Source: DASWIG01 sp965371445 (lineage in GTDB: Bacteria > Acidobacteriota > Thermoanaerobaculia > Multivoradales > J023). From it: a stretch of DNA of 64,000 bases. The position numbers were made by a program, and so were the translations under genes. The DNA lies in the NCBI GenBank assembly GCA_965371445.1, contig CBDUYN010000024.1:16384-80383 (forward strand), written 5' to 3'. Positions 8,384 to 16,346 of the stretch are shown here, piece by piece. Every line of letters begins with the position of its first letter. The first letter of the stretch is position 1. The notes under the pieces are model-generated. The model worked only from the letters and a program-made list of their open reading frames with translations, searched no databases and was not told the origin of the DNA.

Positions 8384-9082
8384 CTAACGCGTCCCCAGGG
8401 GCGCGTAGTACTGGGTTCCTTTGATCGACTTCCTGAGCTGGACGACGAGCTCCTCGAAGTCGCCGGGGCGCTGCGGGAAGTTGAGCCGGCGCGTGTCGAC
8501 GACCAGCACCGGCGAGCGCCGGTAGTGATGGTAGTAGTGGTTGTAGGCGTCGATGAGCTCGGCCAGGTACTCCTCGGAGATGTCGCGCTCGAAGGGACGC
8601 TGGCGGCGCCGGATCCGCTCCAGGCAGGTATCGATGTCGGCCTCCAGGTAGATGACCAGATCCGGCGGCGGCACCTGCGGCTCGAGCATGGCGTAGAGCT
8701 TGTCGTAGATCAAGAGCTCGTCGTCCGAGAGGTTCAGGTAGGCGAAGATCCGGTCCTTGACGAACGGATAGTCGGCCACCACGAGGCGCTGGAAGAGCTC
8801 GCGCTGGATCGTCTCCTGCTGCTGCTTGAAGCGCGAGAGCAGGAAGTAGAGCTGGGTCTGGAAAGCGGCGCCGGGCCGGTCCTTGTAGAACTTGTCGAGG
8901 AAGGGGTTCTCGACGTCTTCGAGGACTTTCACGCCCTCGAAGCGGCGGGCCAGGAGATCCACCAGGGTGGTCTTCCCGACCCCGATCGGTCCGTCGACCG
9001 CCAGGTAGTGGTAGGGCAGCGAGTCGTTGCTCAAGAGCGGTGTCCGTAGTGTCGAGTGGGCCAAGCAGCGGAGCTCACCCAC
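8384..9082 (-). CDS. deoxynucleoside kinase (dAK/dCK type)
   Basis: It phosphorylates deoxynucleosides to dNMPs for salvage. The P-loop GPIGVGKTT, the KVLEDVENPFL segment with the catalytic Glu, VADYPFVKDRIFA (DRS/DR-like) and the lid RIRRRQRPFERDI are all visible, as in Bacillus Dck/Dgk-type kinases. The conserved part begins at about YLAVDGPIG. The given start is a GTG at 9082; a TTG at 9034 would give a more usual N-terminus, and neither has a clear ribosome binding site. It leads the group dNK-thiG-glgC-glgA. Confidence 0.88.
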   Translation of the reverse strand: MGELRCLAHSTLRTPLLSNDSLPYHYLAVDGPIGVGKTTLVDLLARRFEGVKVLEDVENPFLDKFYKDRPGAAFQTQLYFLLSRFKQQQETIQRELFQRLVVADYPFVKDRIFAYLNLSDDELLIYDKLYAMLEPQVPPPDLVIYLEADIDTCLERIRRRQRPFERDISEEYLAELIDAYNHYYHHYRRSPVLVVDTRRLNFPQRPGDFEELVVQLRKSIKGTQYYAPLGTR

Positions 9083-9297
9083 GGGTGGTTCGGCTGGGCG
9101 GAGTATACCTCACCGGCGCCTTCGTAGGGTGTGCCGTCGCCTGTGTTACGATGGCCGTCCGGCTGGACAGCCTCCCTCCTTGGGAACGATCCGGGAGCGC
9201 GGCGGGGCGCATCGCCAGTCCGGCGCCCAGACACCAAGGCGGGCCAACGCCCGCATCCGTCCTCAAGACTCCGCGACTCACCTGGAAGGAGACGACT

Positions 9298-10512
9298 TTG
9301 GCACCCTGGTGGCTACGCTCGAAGAAAGAAGACCCGGCCGACGACGAAGACGAATTCGCCGATTTTGCCGACGACGGCGTCCTCGACCTGCTCGGTACGG
9401 AAAGCGATGAGGAAGGCGACGAAGAAGAGGGTGCCGAGGAAGAAGCCTTCACGATCGGCTGGGAGCCCGAGGCGCCCCGGAGCCCCTCGGACGACGAAGA
9501 GCGCGAGCCGAAGCCGGAGGTGGAGCGCCGTGCGGCCTCCGAGGCCGGCGACGCTCCGGCCGAGAAGAGGAAGCGCAAGCGCAAGCGCCGGCGGAAAAAA
9601 AGCGCCGAGGACGAGCCGGCCGAGCGCGCCCCCAGCCCCGCTTCGAGGGCCGTCCCCGAGCCTCCTCCGGAGCGCGCCGCCGAAAAGCCGAAGCCCATGC
9701 CGCGCCTTGAGCCCCTGACCAAGGACGAGATCGTTTTTGACCTGCCGGAGAGGAGCCCCACGACCTCTGACGAGCGTAAGATCGCCCTCTTCTGCGATCT
9801 GGAGAACATCGCCCTCGGAGTCCGCAACTCCGAGATCAAGAAGTTCGACATCAACCTCGTCCTGGAACGTCTGCTCGAGAAGGGCAAGATCATCGTCAAG
9901 CGGGCCTACGCCGACTGGGAACGCTACAGCGAGCTCAAGCGCGCCTTTCACGAGGCGGCGATCGAGCTCATCGACATCCCGCAGAAGCGCTACTCGGGGA
10001 AAAACAGCGCCGACATCAAGATGGTGGTCGACGCCATGGATCTCTGCTTCTCCAAGGAGCACCTCGATACTTTTGTCCTCCTCTCCGGCGACAGCGACTT
10101 CTCGCCGCTGGTCTCGAAGCTCAAGGAGAACAACAAGTTCGTGATCGGGATGGGGGTCAAGAACTCGACGTCGGCCCTCCTGATCGACAACTGCGACGAG
10201 TTCATCTACTACGAGGACGTCTGGCGCGACCTCCAACTTGCGCCGCGCCTCGATCACCTTTCGGAAAAAGATGCCGAGGTGTTCGGCCTCCTGATCGATT
10301 CGATCCTGGCGCTGGTGCGCGAGAACAAGTCGATCCTCTGGGGCTCGATGATCAAGCAGACCATGCAGAGGAAGCGTCCGTCGTTCTCGGAGGGCTACTA
10401 CAGCTACTCCTCGTTTTCGAACCTCCTGGAGGACGCCCAGACGAAGAGCATCATCCGGTTGAAGCGCGACCCACGTTCGGGCAACTACGCGGTCACCGGC
10501 TTCGGCGAGTAG
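9298..10512 (+). CDS. NYN-domain ribonuclease-like protein with LOTUS domain
   Basis: 404 residues from a TTG start with AAGGAG 7 nt upstream; the frame is open further upstream but the start here fits the signal. Residues 1-150 are acidic and disordered, with a KR-rich block at 90-101. Residues about 160-310 form a NYN (PIN-like) domain with acidic residues at D167 (FCDLEN), D239 (SADIKM) and D265/D267 (SGDSDF), the usual metal-binding set of MARF1/LabA-type proteins. Residues about 322-404 (HLSEKDAEVFGLLI...GNYAVTGF) match an OST-HTH/LOTUS RNA-binding fold. A role in RNA turnover is likely; its target is unknown. Confidence 0.88.
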   Translation: MAPWWLRSKKEDPADDEDEFADFADDGVLDLLGTESDEEGDEEEGAEEEAFTIGWEPEAPRSPSDDEEREPKPEVERRAASEAGDAPAEKRKRKRKRRRKKSAEDEPAERAPSPASRAVPEPPPERAAEKPKPMPRLEPLTKDEIVFDLPERSPTTSDERKIALFCDLENIALGVRNSEIKKFDINLVLERLLEKGKIIVKRAYADWERYSELKRAFHEAAIELIDIPQKRYSGKNSADIKMVVDAMDLCFSKEHLDTFVLLSGDSDFSPLVSKLKENNKFVIGMGVKNSTSALLIDNCDEFIYYEDVWRDLQLAPRLDHLSEKDAEVFGLLIDSILALVRENKSILWGSMIKQTMQRKRPSFSEGYYSYSSFSNLLEDAQTKSIIRLKRDPRSGNYAVTGFGE

Positions 10513-10514
10513 CG

Positions 10515-11051
10515 CTAACCGAGCGAAAAACGAGAGAGAACACCGTCCCAGTCGCCGCGGGCCTTCAGGACAAGCTCGATCATCTCGCGCGCCGCGCCCG
10601 CGCCGCCGGGTGTGTCGAGCACGACATGCACCACGTCGCGTACCTCGCTCACCGCGTCGGCGGGAGCAAAAGACAAAGCGCAGCGGCCGAGGACCGCCAG
10701 GTCCGGCAAGTCGTCGCCGACATAGGCCACCCGCCCGGGGGACGTTTCGTGCTCGTCGAGGAACTTGTCGAACTCCTTGCGCTTGTCGCGCACCCCGAGG
10801 ACGACGGCGTCGACGTCGAGCTCGGTGGCGCGGCGCTCCAGGGGGCGCGAGCGGCGGCCCGAAAAGAGGCCGACCTTGAGCCCGGCTCGCTGGGCGAGCC
10901 GAAAGCCCAATCCGTCGTGGACGTGGAAGAGCTTGACCACCTCGCCTCGCCAGGTGTAGAGCAGGTAGCCGTTGGTCAAGACCCCGTCGACGTCAAAAAG
11001 CAACCACTCAAGGCCCGCCGCGCGGCGCGCGAACACCTCGTCTCCGATCAT
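10515..11051 (-). CDS. kdsC: KDO-8-phosphate phosphatase
   Basis: HAD-superfamily hydrolase that removes phosphate from KDO-8-P, the third step to KDO. 178 residues, the usual length for the capless, tetrameric C0 HAD subfamily. The nucleophile motif LLFDVDGVLTNG is at residues 17-28 (Asp20 and Asp22). FSGRRS and KRKEFDKF provide motifs II/III, and AYVGDDLPDL is motif IV. The longer frame begins upstream inside kdsD. The ATG at 11049-11051 is chosen because it overlaps the kdsD stop as TGATG, a sign of translational coupling. Confidence 0.95.
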   Translation of the reverse strand: MIGDEVFARRAAGLEWLLFDVDGVLTNGYLLYTWRGEVVKLFHVHDGLGFRLAQRAGLKVGLFSGRRSRPLERRATELDVDAVVLGVRDKRKEFDKFLDEHETSPGRVAYVGDDLPDLAVLGRCALSFAPADAVSEVRDVVHVVLDTPGGAGAAREMIELVLKARGDWDGVLSRFSLG

Positions 11052-12064
11052 CAGAAAAGCTCCAATCGCCAGAGGTCGTGGATGTGGACGATGCCATCCA
11101 GGACGCCGTTCTCGTCGCAGACGAAAAGCGACGTGATGCGGTTCTCTTCCATGAGCTTCAAGGCCGCCGAAGCGAGCTCGCCGCCGTCGATCGTGCGCGG
11201 TCCCGGGTGCATGCACTCGCCGGCCGTGCGCTTCAAGAGGTCCGCGTCACGCTCCAGGAGACGCCGCAGGTCGCCGTCGGAGAGGCAACCCGCGAGGCGG
11301 CCCTCCGGATCGACGACGCCCGTGATGCCAAGCTTGCCGCGGGACATCTCGTAGACCGTGTCGCGCAAGAGGGTCGCGGTCTCAACCCGCGGCAGGGCCT
11401 CGCCTTGGTGCATGACGTCGCGGACTTTCAGGAGCTGCTTGCCCAGCCGTCCGCCGGGGTGGAGCTCCGCGAAGTCCTCGTGGGTGAAGCCCCGGGCCTC
11501 GAGAAGCGCCATGGCGAGCGCGTCGCCGAGGGCCAGGGTGGCCGTCGTCGACGCCGTCGGCGCGAGGTTCAAAGGACAGGCCTCCTGGTCGATCCGGAGC
11601 GGCAGGTGGACGTCGGCGTGACGCGCCAGCGGGCTCGCCGGATTCCCCGTGATGACGACGATCGGCACCCCGAGGCGCTTGACCAGCTCGACCAGGCGCA
11701 GGAGCTCCTCGGTCGAGCCCGAATAGGACGCTCCGAGGACCACGTCGCCGCCCGACACCATGCCCAGGTCGCCGTGGATCGCCTCGGCAGGGTGGAGGAA
11801 AAGCGCCGGGGTGCCGGTCGAGGAGAGGGTTGCGGCGACTTTCTTCATCACCAGGCCGCTTTTCCCCATGCCGGTCGTGACGACTCGTCCACGGCAGGCG
11901 AGCAGCATCTCCACCGCGCGGTCGAAGCTCTCGTCGAGCTGCGGCAGGAGGGCCTCAATGGCCGCGGCCTCGATCTCCAGGACCCAGCGCGCCACCTCGC
12001 GCGGCGGCCGCGGTACCTTCGCCTCGCTCGGCGGCGCCTCGGCGAGCTTGACCGGTCCGCTCAT
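11051..12064 (-). CDS. kdsD: D-arabinose-5-phosphate isomerase
   Basis: 337 residues. It converts ribulose-5-P to arabinose-5-P, the KdsA substrate. Residues about 30-180 form a SIS sugar isomerase domain (TTGMGKSGLVMKKVAATLSSTGTPALFLHP, YSGSTEEL, and the conserved HEDFAELHPGGRLGKQLLKV after it). Residues about 210-337 hold two CBS domains (DVMHQG..., ECMHPGPRT...). This is the standard KdsD/KpsF layout. It overlaps kdsA by 4 nt and kdsC by 1 nt. Confidence 0.96.
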   Translation of the reverse strand: MSGPVKLAEAPPSEAKVPRPPREVARWVLEIEAAAIEALLPQLDESFDRAVEMLLACRGRVVTTGMGKSGLVMKKVAATLSSTGTPALFLHPAEAIHGDLGMVSGGDVVLGASYSGSTEELLRLVELVKRLGVPIVVITGNPASPLARHADVHLPLRIDQEACPLNLAPTASTTATLALGDALAMALLEARGFTHEDFAELHPGGRLGKQLLKVRDVMHQGEALPRVETATLLRDTVYEMSRGKLGITGVVDPEGRLAGCLSDGDLRRLLERDADLLKRTAGECMHPGPRTIDGGELASAALKLMEENRITSLFVCDENGVLDGIVHIHDLWRLELF

Positions 12065-12915
12065 CGGCCGGCCTCTACGAGCGTTCGGCGGAGCGCTCCG
12101 AGCGAGGCGAGCAAAGCCTCGGCGCGGGCCGGCGGCAACTGGGTCGTGGCGTCGGAGAGGGCGCGCTCAGGGTCCGGGTGGACCTCGACGAAGACACCGT
12201 CGGCTCCTGCCGCCACGGCCGCCCTGGCGAGGGGCTCGGCGTATTCGCGGGCGCCGCCGGTAACCTCGCCGCCGCCGGGGAGCTGGAGCGAATGGGTGAC
12301 GTCGAAGACCACCGGGATTCCGGCCTTGTGCATCATGGCGAAGGAGCGCATGTCGACCACCAGGTTGTGGTAGCCGAAAGAATACCCCCGTTCGGTCACG
12401 AAGACGCGCTCGTTGCCCTCGGCGCGCGCCTTTTCGACGGCGCGGGGCATGTCGTCGGGGGCCATGAACTGGCCCTTCTTCAGGTTGACGGTGCGGCCGG
12501 TCGCGGCGGCGGCTCGAATCAGGTCGGTCTGGCGGCAGAGGAAGGCCGGAATCTGTAGAACGTCCGCGACCTCGGCCGCCAGCGCGCACTGCGCCGGCTC
12601 GTGGACGTCGGTCAAGATCGGCAGGCCGAGCTCTTCGCGGACTTTGCCGAGGATCCGCAGGCCCTCGGCGAGGCCCGGACCCCGGAAGCTCGTCACCGAG
12701 CTACGGTTGGCCTTGTCGAAGGAGGCTTTGAAGACGAAAGGCAGGGCGAGCCGCGCCGCCATCTCCTTCAAGGTCGAGGCGATCTCCAGGACCAAACCCT
12801 CGCTCTCGATGACACAGGGGCCGGCGATGACGGGCAAGGCGTCGACGCCGAGGACGATCCCGGGGGCGAGCTCGACGGGTGGGACGCGGGTCTGGTCGGA
12901 TTCGGGCTGCGTCAT
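12061..12915 (-). CDS. kdsA: KDO-8-phosphate synthase
   Basis: 284 residues. It condenses phosphoenolpyruvate and arabinose-5-P to KDO-8-P. Visible are IAGPCVIES at the N-terminus, the substrate loop FKASFDKANRSS (family KSSFDKANRSS), TDVHEP, the QIPAFLCRQTDL segment, NLKKGQFMAP, FDVTHSLQLPGG and the C-terminal EVHPDPERALSDATTQLP. Asn in the FDKANR loop and Cys in AGPCVIES would fit a metal-dependent form, though I cannot assign that safely. First gene of kdsA-kdsD-kdsC. The 52-bp island-edge repeat begins at its start codon. Confidence 0.96.
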   Translation of the reverse strand: MTQPESDQTRVPPVELAPGIVLGVDALPVIAGPCVIESEGLVLEIASTLKEMAARLALPFVFKASFDKANRSSVTSFRGPGLAEGLRILGKVREELGLPILTDVHEPAQCALAAEVADVLQIPAFLCRQTDLIRAAAATGRTVNLKKGQFMAPDDMPRAVEKARAEGNERVFVTERGYSFGYHNLVVDMRSFAMMHKAGIPVVFDVTHSLQLPGGGEVTGGAREYAEPLARAAVAAGADGVFVEVHPDPERALSDATTQLPPARAEALLASLGALRRTLVEAGR

Positions 12916-12966
12916 GGTGGAAATCTACCATGGTCGCCTCCGGCTCTACGTGAAGGGGGCCAAGAT
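12915..12966. repeat. 52-bp island-edge repeat, copy A
   Basis: It matches 25208-25259 at 46 of 52 positions by eye, including GGTGGAAATCTACCA and CCGGCTCTACGTGAAGGGG. In both places the right-hand part, read on the minus strand, is the last codons and stop of a vapC gene. Copy A lies directly against the kdsA start. Confidence 0.75.
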
Positions 12967-12998
12967 CGCCACCGCGTGTGACGAGCACGGACGGGTGG
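12947..12998 (-). pseudogene. relic of a vapC 3' end
   Basis: On the minus strand a stretch encoding LVTR is followed, after a shortened out-of-frame joint, by AILAPFT and TAG. The intact vapC at 25238-25630 ends LVTRNVRDFEDCGILILDPFT. The DNA match extends through the stop into the shared 52-bp repeat. About 25 nt of the intact gene's tail are missing and nothing of the rest of vapC is visible, so this is a small relic beside kdsA. Confidence 0.55.
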
Positions 12999-13095
12999 AC
13001 GACTTCACAACCGCGATCGGAGGTGGTAAGATGGAGACGTCCGCTTCAGCCACCCAAACCGGTGGTCCGGACGTTCCGCAATCCCGAGGTGTTTC

Positions 13096-13353
13096 ATGCC
13101 ACAAGCTCTTACCCGTAAGGTCACACTCTCACTTCCCGAGGAGCTCATCGCCTACGCGGACTCCAAGGCTGCTCAGATGGGTACGAACCGTAGCCGCCTG
13201 GTCAGCGACCTGCTCGAGAGCTTCCGCCAGCACGAACGGGAGGCTTTGGCCCGGGAGGGGTACGGCTTCTACGCCAAAGAAGCGGAAGAATTTGCCTCTC
13301 AAAGCGCCACGGCCGTTGGGGAAGCTCTCGATGACGACGGTCCGACGTGGTGA
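13096..13353 (+). CDS. ribbon-helix-helix antitoxin (MazE-like), orphan
   Basis: 85 residues. Residues 6-42 (RKVTLSLPEELIAYADSKAA then MGTNRSRLVSDLLESF) form a typical ribbon-helix-helix DNA-binding domain. The tail (EEFASQSATAVGEALDDDGPTW) is the flexible toxin-binding type. A GAGGTG box lies 5-6 nt before the ATG. The 3' end overlaps the start of a decayed mazF-like frame at 13331, the layout of a mazEF operon. With the toxin destroyed, this antitoxin may act only as a repressor, or as an anti-addiction module against related toxins. Confidence 0.8.
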   Translation: MPQALTRKVTLSLPEELIAYADSKAAQMGTNRSRLVSDLLESFRQHEREALAREGYGFYAKEAEEFASQSATAVGEALDDDGPTW

Positions 13354-13422
13354 GAACTGCTCTGCGTTTCAACCTGGGTCTGGGCTGATTCGGCTCCAGA
13401 GATCGGCATGACGGACGGCCCA
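13331..13422 (+). pseudogene. decayed mazF-like toxin
   Basis: ATG at 13331 overlaps the antitoxin and opens MTTVRRGE, the usual MazF N-terminus. After one frame change ALRFNLGLG is readable, and after another PEIGMTDGP. Together these follow the MazF order VRRGE-xYWVxFxPGLGSEIGKTRPA. Several indels and a TGA break the frame, and nothing MazF-like remains further downstream. Confidence 0.5.
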
Positions 13423-13507
13423 AGAAGAAAAACCGGGGAGCCGGCGCTTCGCGGCGACAGCCCCCCGGGCCCCGGCCCCTCAGCAGAGGGGACGGTGGGT
13501 CAGAGGA

Positions 13508-14470
13508 TCAGCGGGATGGAGCCCAAGGCGCCGGAGCCGCTTCCATTTCCTCGGTCGCTTCCACGTCCTCGGCCGCTTTCACGTCCTCGGTCGCTTTCAC
13601 GTCCTCGGTCGCTTCCACCTCCTCGATCGAGATCTCCTCGGTCGGGATGCCCTCGGGCACCGCGAGCTCGGAGACCTCGGGAGGCGGCTCCTCGGTGCGG
13701 CCCGGCTTGGTGATCGACGGACGGACGCGCCGCGCCAGCTCGTCGCGGCCCACCAGCCGGCACCAGTCCTCGAAGCTACGTGCTTCGCGCAGGAAGATCC
13801 GGTCGTAGAGCTTCATCTTCGTCTGCTTGTCGAGGTAGGCGCGCTCGACCCGGCGCTGGGCCTCGCCGCTCTCGGCGACGACGCCGCGCAGCTCCGCCAC
13901 GTGGCGCTTCAGCACCTCGCGGTAGGGCTTGGGATCGAAGACCGCGCCAGGGACGACGGGATCGCCGAGGATCTCGGAGAGGTCGTCTGAATGCACGGTC
14001 TTCGTGATGCGCTCCAGCTGGTGCAGCAGCGGAACCGCCTCGCGGGCGGTCTCACCGCCGAACCCGAAGCGCCCCAGGTCGGCCTGGTCGTGGAGACCCT
14101 GGACGACACGGCGCAGGGCGACGGCAATGCGCACGCCGTCCTTGACGGAGTCGTCCCGCTTCCTCAAAAGGGCCGAATAGGCCGCCTTCTCGGAGTAGTG
14201 CGTCTCGTCGGAGACGACCAGCGCGCCGACGGCGCCCTGGAGCGTCCCGGCCGAGTTCCGGATGAGTGAATGGAAACCAAGCCCTTCCTGAAGCTCCGCC
14301 TGCGGTGGGTTGAGCTCCGCCTGCGGCAGGCTGAAGAGCTCCGCCTGTGGCGGGTTGAAGAGCATGGTGAGGTCGTCGGCAACAGCAGGTCCCTCCACGA
14401 GGAGGGCCCACTGGACGAAGGCTGCCGCCTTCTCACGGTCGGTCACTTCCTTGGACGTTTTCACGTTCAT
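13508..14470 (-). CDS. unknown protein with internal sequence repeats
   Basis: 320 residues from the ATG at 14468-14470, preceded by AAAGGAGA; the frame extends upstream to 14560 but this start has the better signal. Three copies of PQAEL occur at about residues 43-62, and a C-terminal run of ATEDVK-type repeats near 290-310 makes the tail very acidic. The middle is helical and soluble (DETHYSEKAAYSALLRKRDDS...). No catalytic motif, signal peptide or membrane helix is seen. I do not recognise the family. It lies in the island beside toxin-antitoxin relics. Confidence 0.6.
   Translation of the reverse strand: MNVKTSKEVTDREKAAAFVQWALLVEGPAVADDLTMLFNPPQAELFSLPQAELNPPQAELQEGLGFHSLIRNSAGTLQGAVGALVVSDETHYSEKAAYSALLRKRDDSVKDGVRIAVALRRVVQGLHDQADLGRFGFGGETAREAVPLLHQLERITKTVHSDDLSEILGDPVVPGAVFDPKPYREVLKRHVAELRGVVAESGEAQRRVERAYLDKQTKMKLYDRIFLREARSFEDWCRLVGRDELARRVRPSITKPGRTEEPPPEVSELAVPEGIPTEEISIEEVEATEDVKATEDVKAAEDVEATEEMEAAPAPWAPSR
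13546..13625. repeat. short tandem repeats in a coding region
   Basis: Imperfect 18-24 bp units built on GCTTTCACGTCCTCGGTC recur about four times and encode the acidic ATEDVK repeats at the C-terminus of the unknown protein. Confidence 0.6.
14288..14365. repeat. PQAEL-encoding tandem repeat
   Basis: Three near-copies of GAGCTCCGCCTGYGGYRGG with a short spacer. They encode PQAEL in the overlapping gene on the minus strand. Confidence 0.6.
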
Positions 14471-14838
14471 GATGTGTCTCCTTTCTCTTTGCCCGGCAGT
14501 GATGTCCCCCCAAGGGGACGGTGTCAGCCGGGCGGGTTTGGTTTTTGCCGGTGTCGCCACGAAACCCCGCGGTCTTGTCCGCGGCTTGCCGGCGTTTCTT
14601 GAAGGGACACTACGGAAAAGAAATCCGATCTGATACCAAGACGACGCTTTTGCAGTTTCTAATAGCGGGCGAAAATACGGCGAAGATCCCCTTGTTTACT
14701 GGGTCCAAGGGGCCTCGGAACCCAATTTTGCTCGTTACAAAAGCGTCGTCTTTGAAAAAAGACGCTGGAATGCGGGGAAATGGCACGGGACTTGCTGTTT
14801 GGTGGGTGGCAAGCCACATCACTACGCCGTGGCCCACC
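14471..14838. other. intergenic region with inverted-repeat element
   Basis: There is no credible gene in these 368 bases. The left part holds the upstream region of the repeat protein and short palindromes such as CCGCGG-N6-CCGCGG near 14565-14582. The right part holds the 115-bp element with inverted ends described separately. Confidence 0.5.
14638..14752. repeat. 115-bp element with 15-bp inverted ends
   Basis: AAGACGACGCTTTTG at 14638-14652 is perfectly inverted at 14738-14752. The interior is AT-richer than the surroundings and codes for nothing obvious. Size and inverted ends fit a MITE-like element; no flanking target duplication was recognised. Confidence 0.5.
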
Positions 14839-16116
14839 CTACTCCGACGAGGAAGTCCCCTTCCCTGACAGCGACGTGCTCTCCGCCGCGCAGTAGCACA
14901 GCGGCGTCGCCGAACGCGTCGGACGGCGCGCCAGCCACCTGCGGTCGACCTCCTCCAAACCGAGGTAGCGGTCGGCCAGCCGGCACGGCAGCGGGACGAG
15001 CACCGCCTGGCGCAGGTCGACGAGATGGTCGAGCGCCGCCGCCGCCGACTTGCGACGCACGGCGAGGCACGTCTCGCCGACCGTACGCCGCAGGGCGGCG
15101 TCCAAGGCCAGACCGTCGAGACACGAGCACAGCATCCGTTCGACGCTCTCCCGGGTGTCCTGCCGGACCCTGGCGGTGCGGAACTTGAGCTGGCCCAGGT
15201 CGGCGCTCACGGCGACGAGCTCGCGCTCCTCGCGCTCGGTGAAGAGCGGCGCCACCTCGGGCGCCTTCGGCCTCGGCCGACGGTTGAAGCCGAGCTCGTC
15301 GCGCAGATACCAGCGCACACGTTCCAGGCGCTTCTCGGCCAGCTCTGCCTCATCGCGCCGGCCGAGCACGATCCCGGAGAGCCAGCGCATGTGGTTGCGC
15401 ACCTTTGTCCAGTCGCGGACGTCGTTGAGCCGGACCTCGAAATCGGCAAGGACCTCCAGGATCCGTTCGTCAATCGCCCGGTCGTCGCCACGGAGGAAGC
15501 AACCCAGCAGACCGACGGCGTCGCGGAAGAAGATCTGCGGCACGGCGTCGAGCGGGTTGCGCGTCAGGGCCTCGGCCACGGCGTCGATCGCCGCGCCCGG
15601 CTCGCCACGGTGGTGGAGGGCCATGCTCCGGAAGTTGAGCCAGCGTCCGACGGCGGTGCTGCGTTGGGTCTTCGAGAGAACCGGCCAGGAATCGTCGAGG
15701 TGGGTCATGGTCTCCGACACCCGGCGGTATTCGAGGGCGAAGTCCGCCCGGCGGTAGAGGTGATCGGCCTGGCAGCCCTCGCAGCAGCCGGCCACCGCCC
15801 TCGCCTGGCCCGCCAGCCATTGCGCCGCCGGCTGCCACTGGGCGAGAGCCACCGCCGCGTTGAACCGGACGCCGAGGCCACGGTGCACGACGTGGCGGTT
15901 CTGCGTCCTCTCGGCGATCGCCATGGCCGCCTCGGCGAGCAGGAGCGCGCGGTTGGGATCCTCGTAGGCGATCGCCTCGCAGTGGTCGAAGAAGGGGAGA
16001 TAGAGCTCCGGGTTCAGGTAGCGCTCCTCCTTGTCGTCGAAGATGGAGCGCGGATTCGCGAGCGCCTTGCGGAGCCAGAGCTTGAGGGCCTTAGGACGGA
16101 CTGGGGACGACTTCAT
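14839..16116 (-). CDS. helical-repeat (TPR-like) protein of unknown function
   Basis: 425 residues from the ATG at 16114-16116. The sequence is almost all alpha-helical, with spaced A/L/Y/W patterns like degenerate TPRs (RALLLAEAAMAIAERTQNRH, WLNFRSMALHHRGEPGAAID, RNPLDAVPQIFFRDAVGLLG). A cysteine cluster AGCCEGCQADH lies near residue 120. No signal peptide and no enzyme motif are visible. The C-terminus (SESTS/GKGTSSSE-like) looks low in information. The start overlaps the end of a truncated secreted gene, suggesting insertion into it. Confidence 0.6.
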   Translation of the reverse strand: MKSSPVRPKALKLWLRKALANPRSIFDDKEERYLNPELYLPFFDHCEAIAYEDPNRALLLAEAAMAIAERTQNRHVVHRGLGVRFNAAVALAQWQPAAQWLAGQARAVAGCCEGCQADHLYRRADFALEYRRVSETMTHLDDSWPVLSKTQRSTAVGRWLNFRSMALHHRGEPGAAIDAVAEALTRNPLDAVPQIFFRDAVGLLGCFLRGDDRAIDERILEVLADFEVRLNDVRDWTKVRNHMRWLSGIVLGRRDEAELAEKRLERVRWYLRDELGFNRRPRPKAPEVAPLFTEREERELVAVSADLGQLKFRTARVRQDTRESVERMLCSCLDGLALDAALRRTVGETCLAVRRKSAAAALDHLVDLRQAVLVPLPCRLADRYLGLEEVDRRWLARRPTRSATPLCYCAAESTSLSGKGTSSSE

Positions 16117-16346
16117 CCGATGTCGCCCCCCGGCGAGCCGTCGCCGCTCCACACGACGACGAATCCGTCGCCCAAGGCCGCGACGGCCGGCGAACCCAGC
16201 TTCTCGGGCGGGTAGGAGTCGACCTGGAAGTCCGGCCCCCAGGGGACGGGCTGGCCTTGGACAGCGGGCACCGTGACCGTGAACGGAGCCAGCGTCACCA
16301 GGAAAGCCGCCGCTCCGAGGAGGAGGGGTGGGTGGCGCTCGTGCAT
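16113..16346 (-). pseudogene. N-terminal remnant of a secreted beta-propeller-like protein
   Basis: 77 residues: a signal peptide (residues 1-32, hydrophobic LLLGAAAFLVTLAPFTV then VQGQ) and a single unit of the type GPDFQV...SPAVAALGDGFVVVWSGDGS. From my knowledge this unit is repeated many times in large secreted acidobacterial proteins. The frame then ends at SPGGDIG, where the TPR-like gene begins. A truncated relic is the best reading; a genuine small exported protein is possible. Confidence 0.5.
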
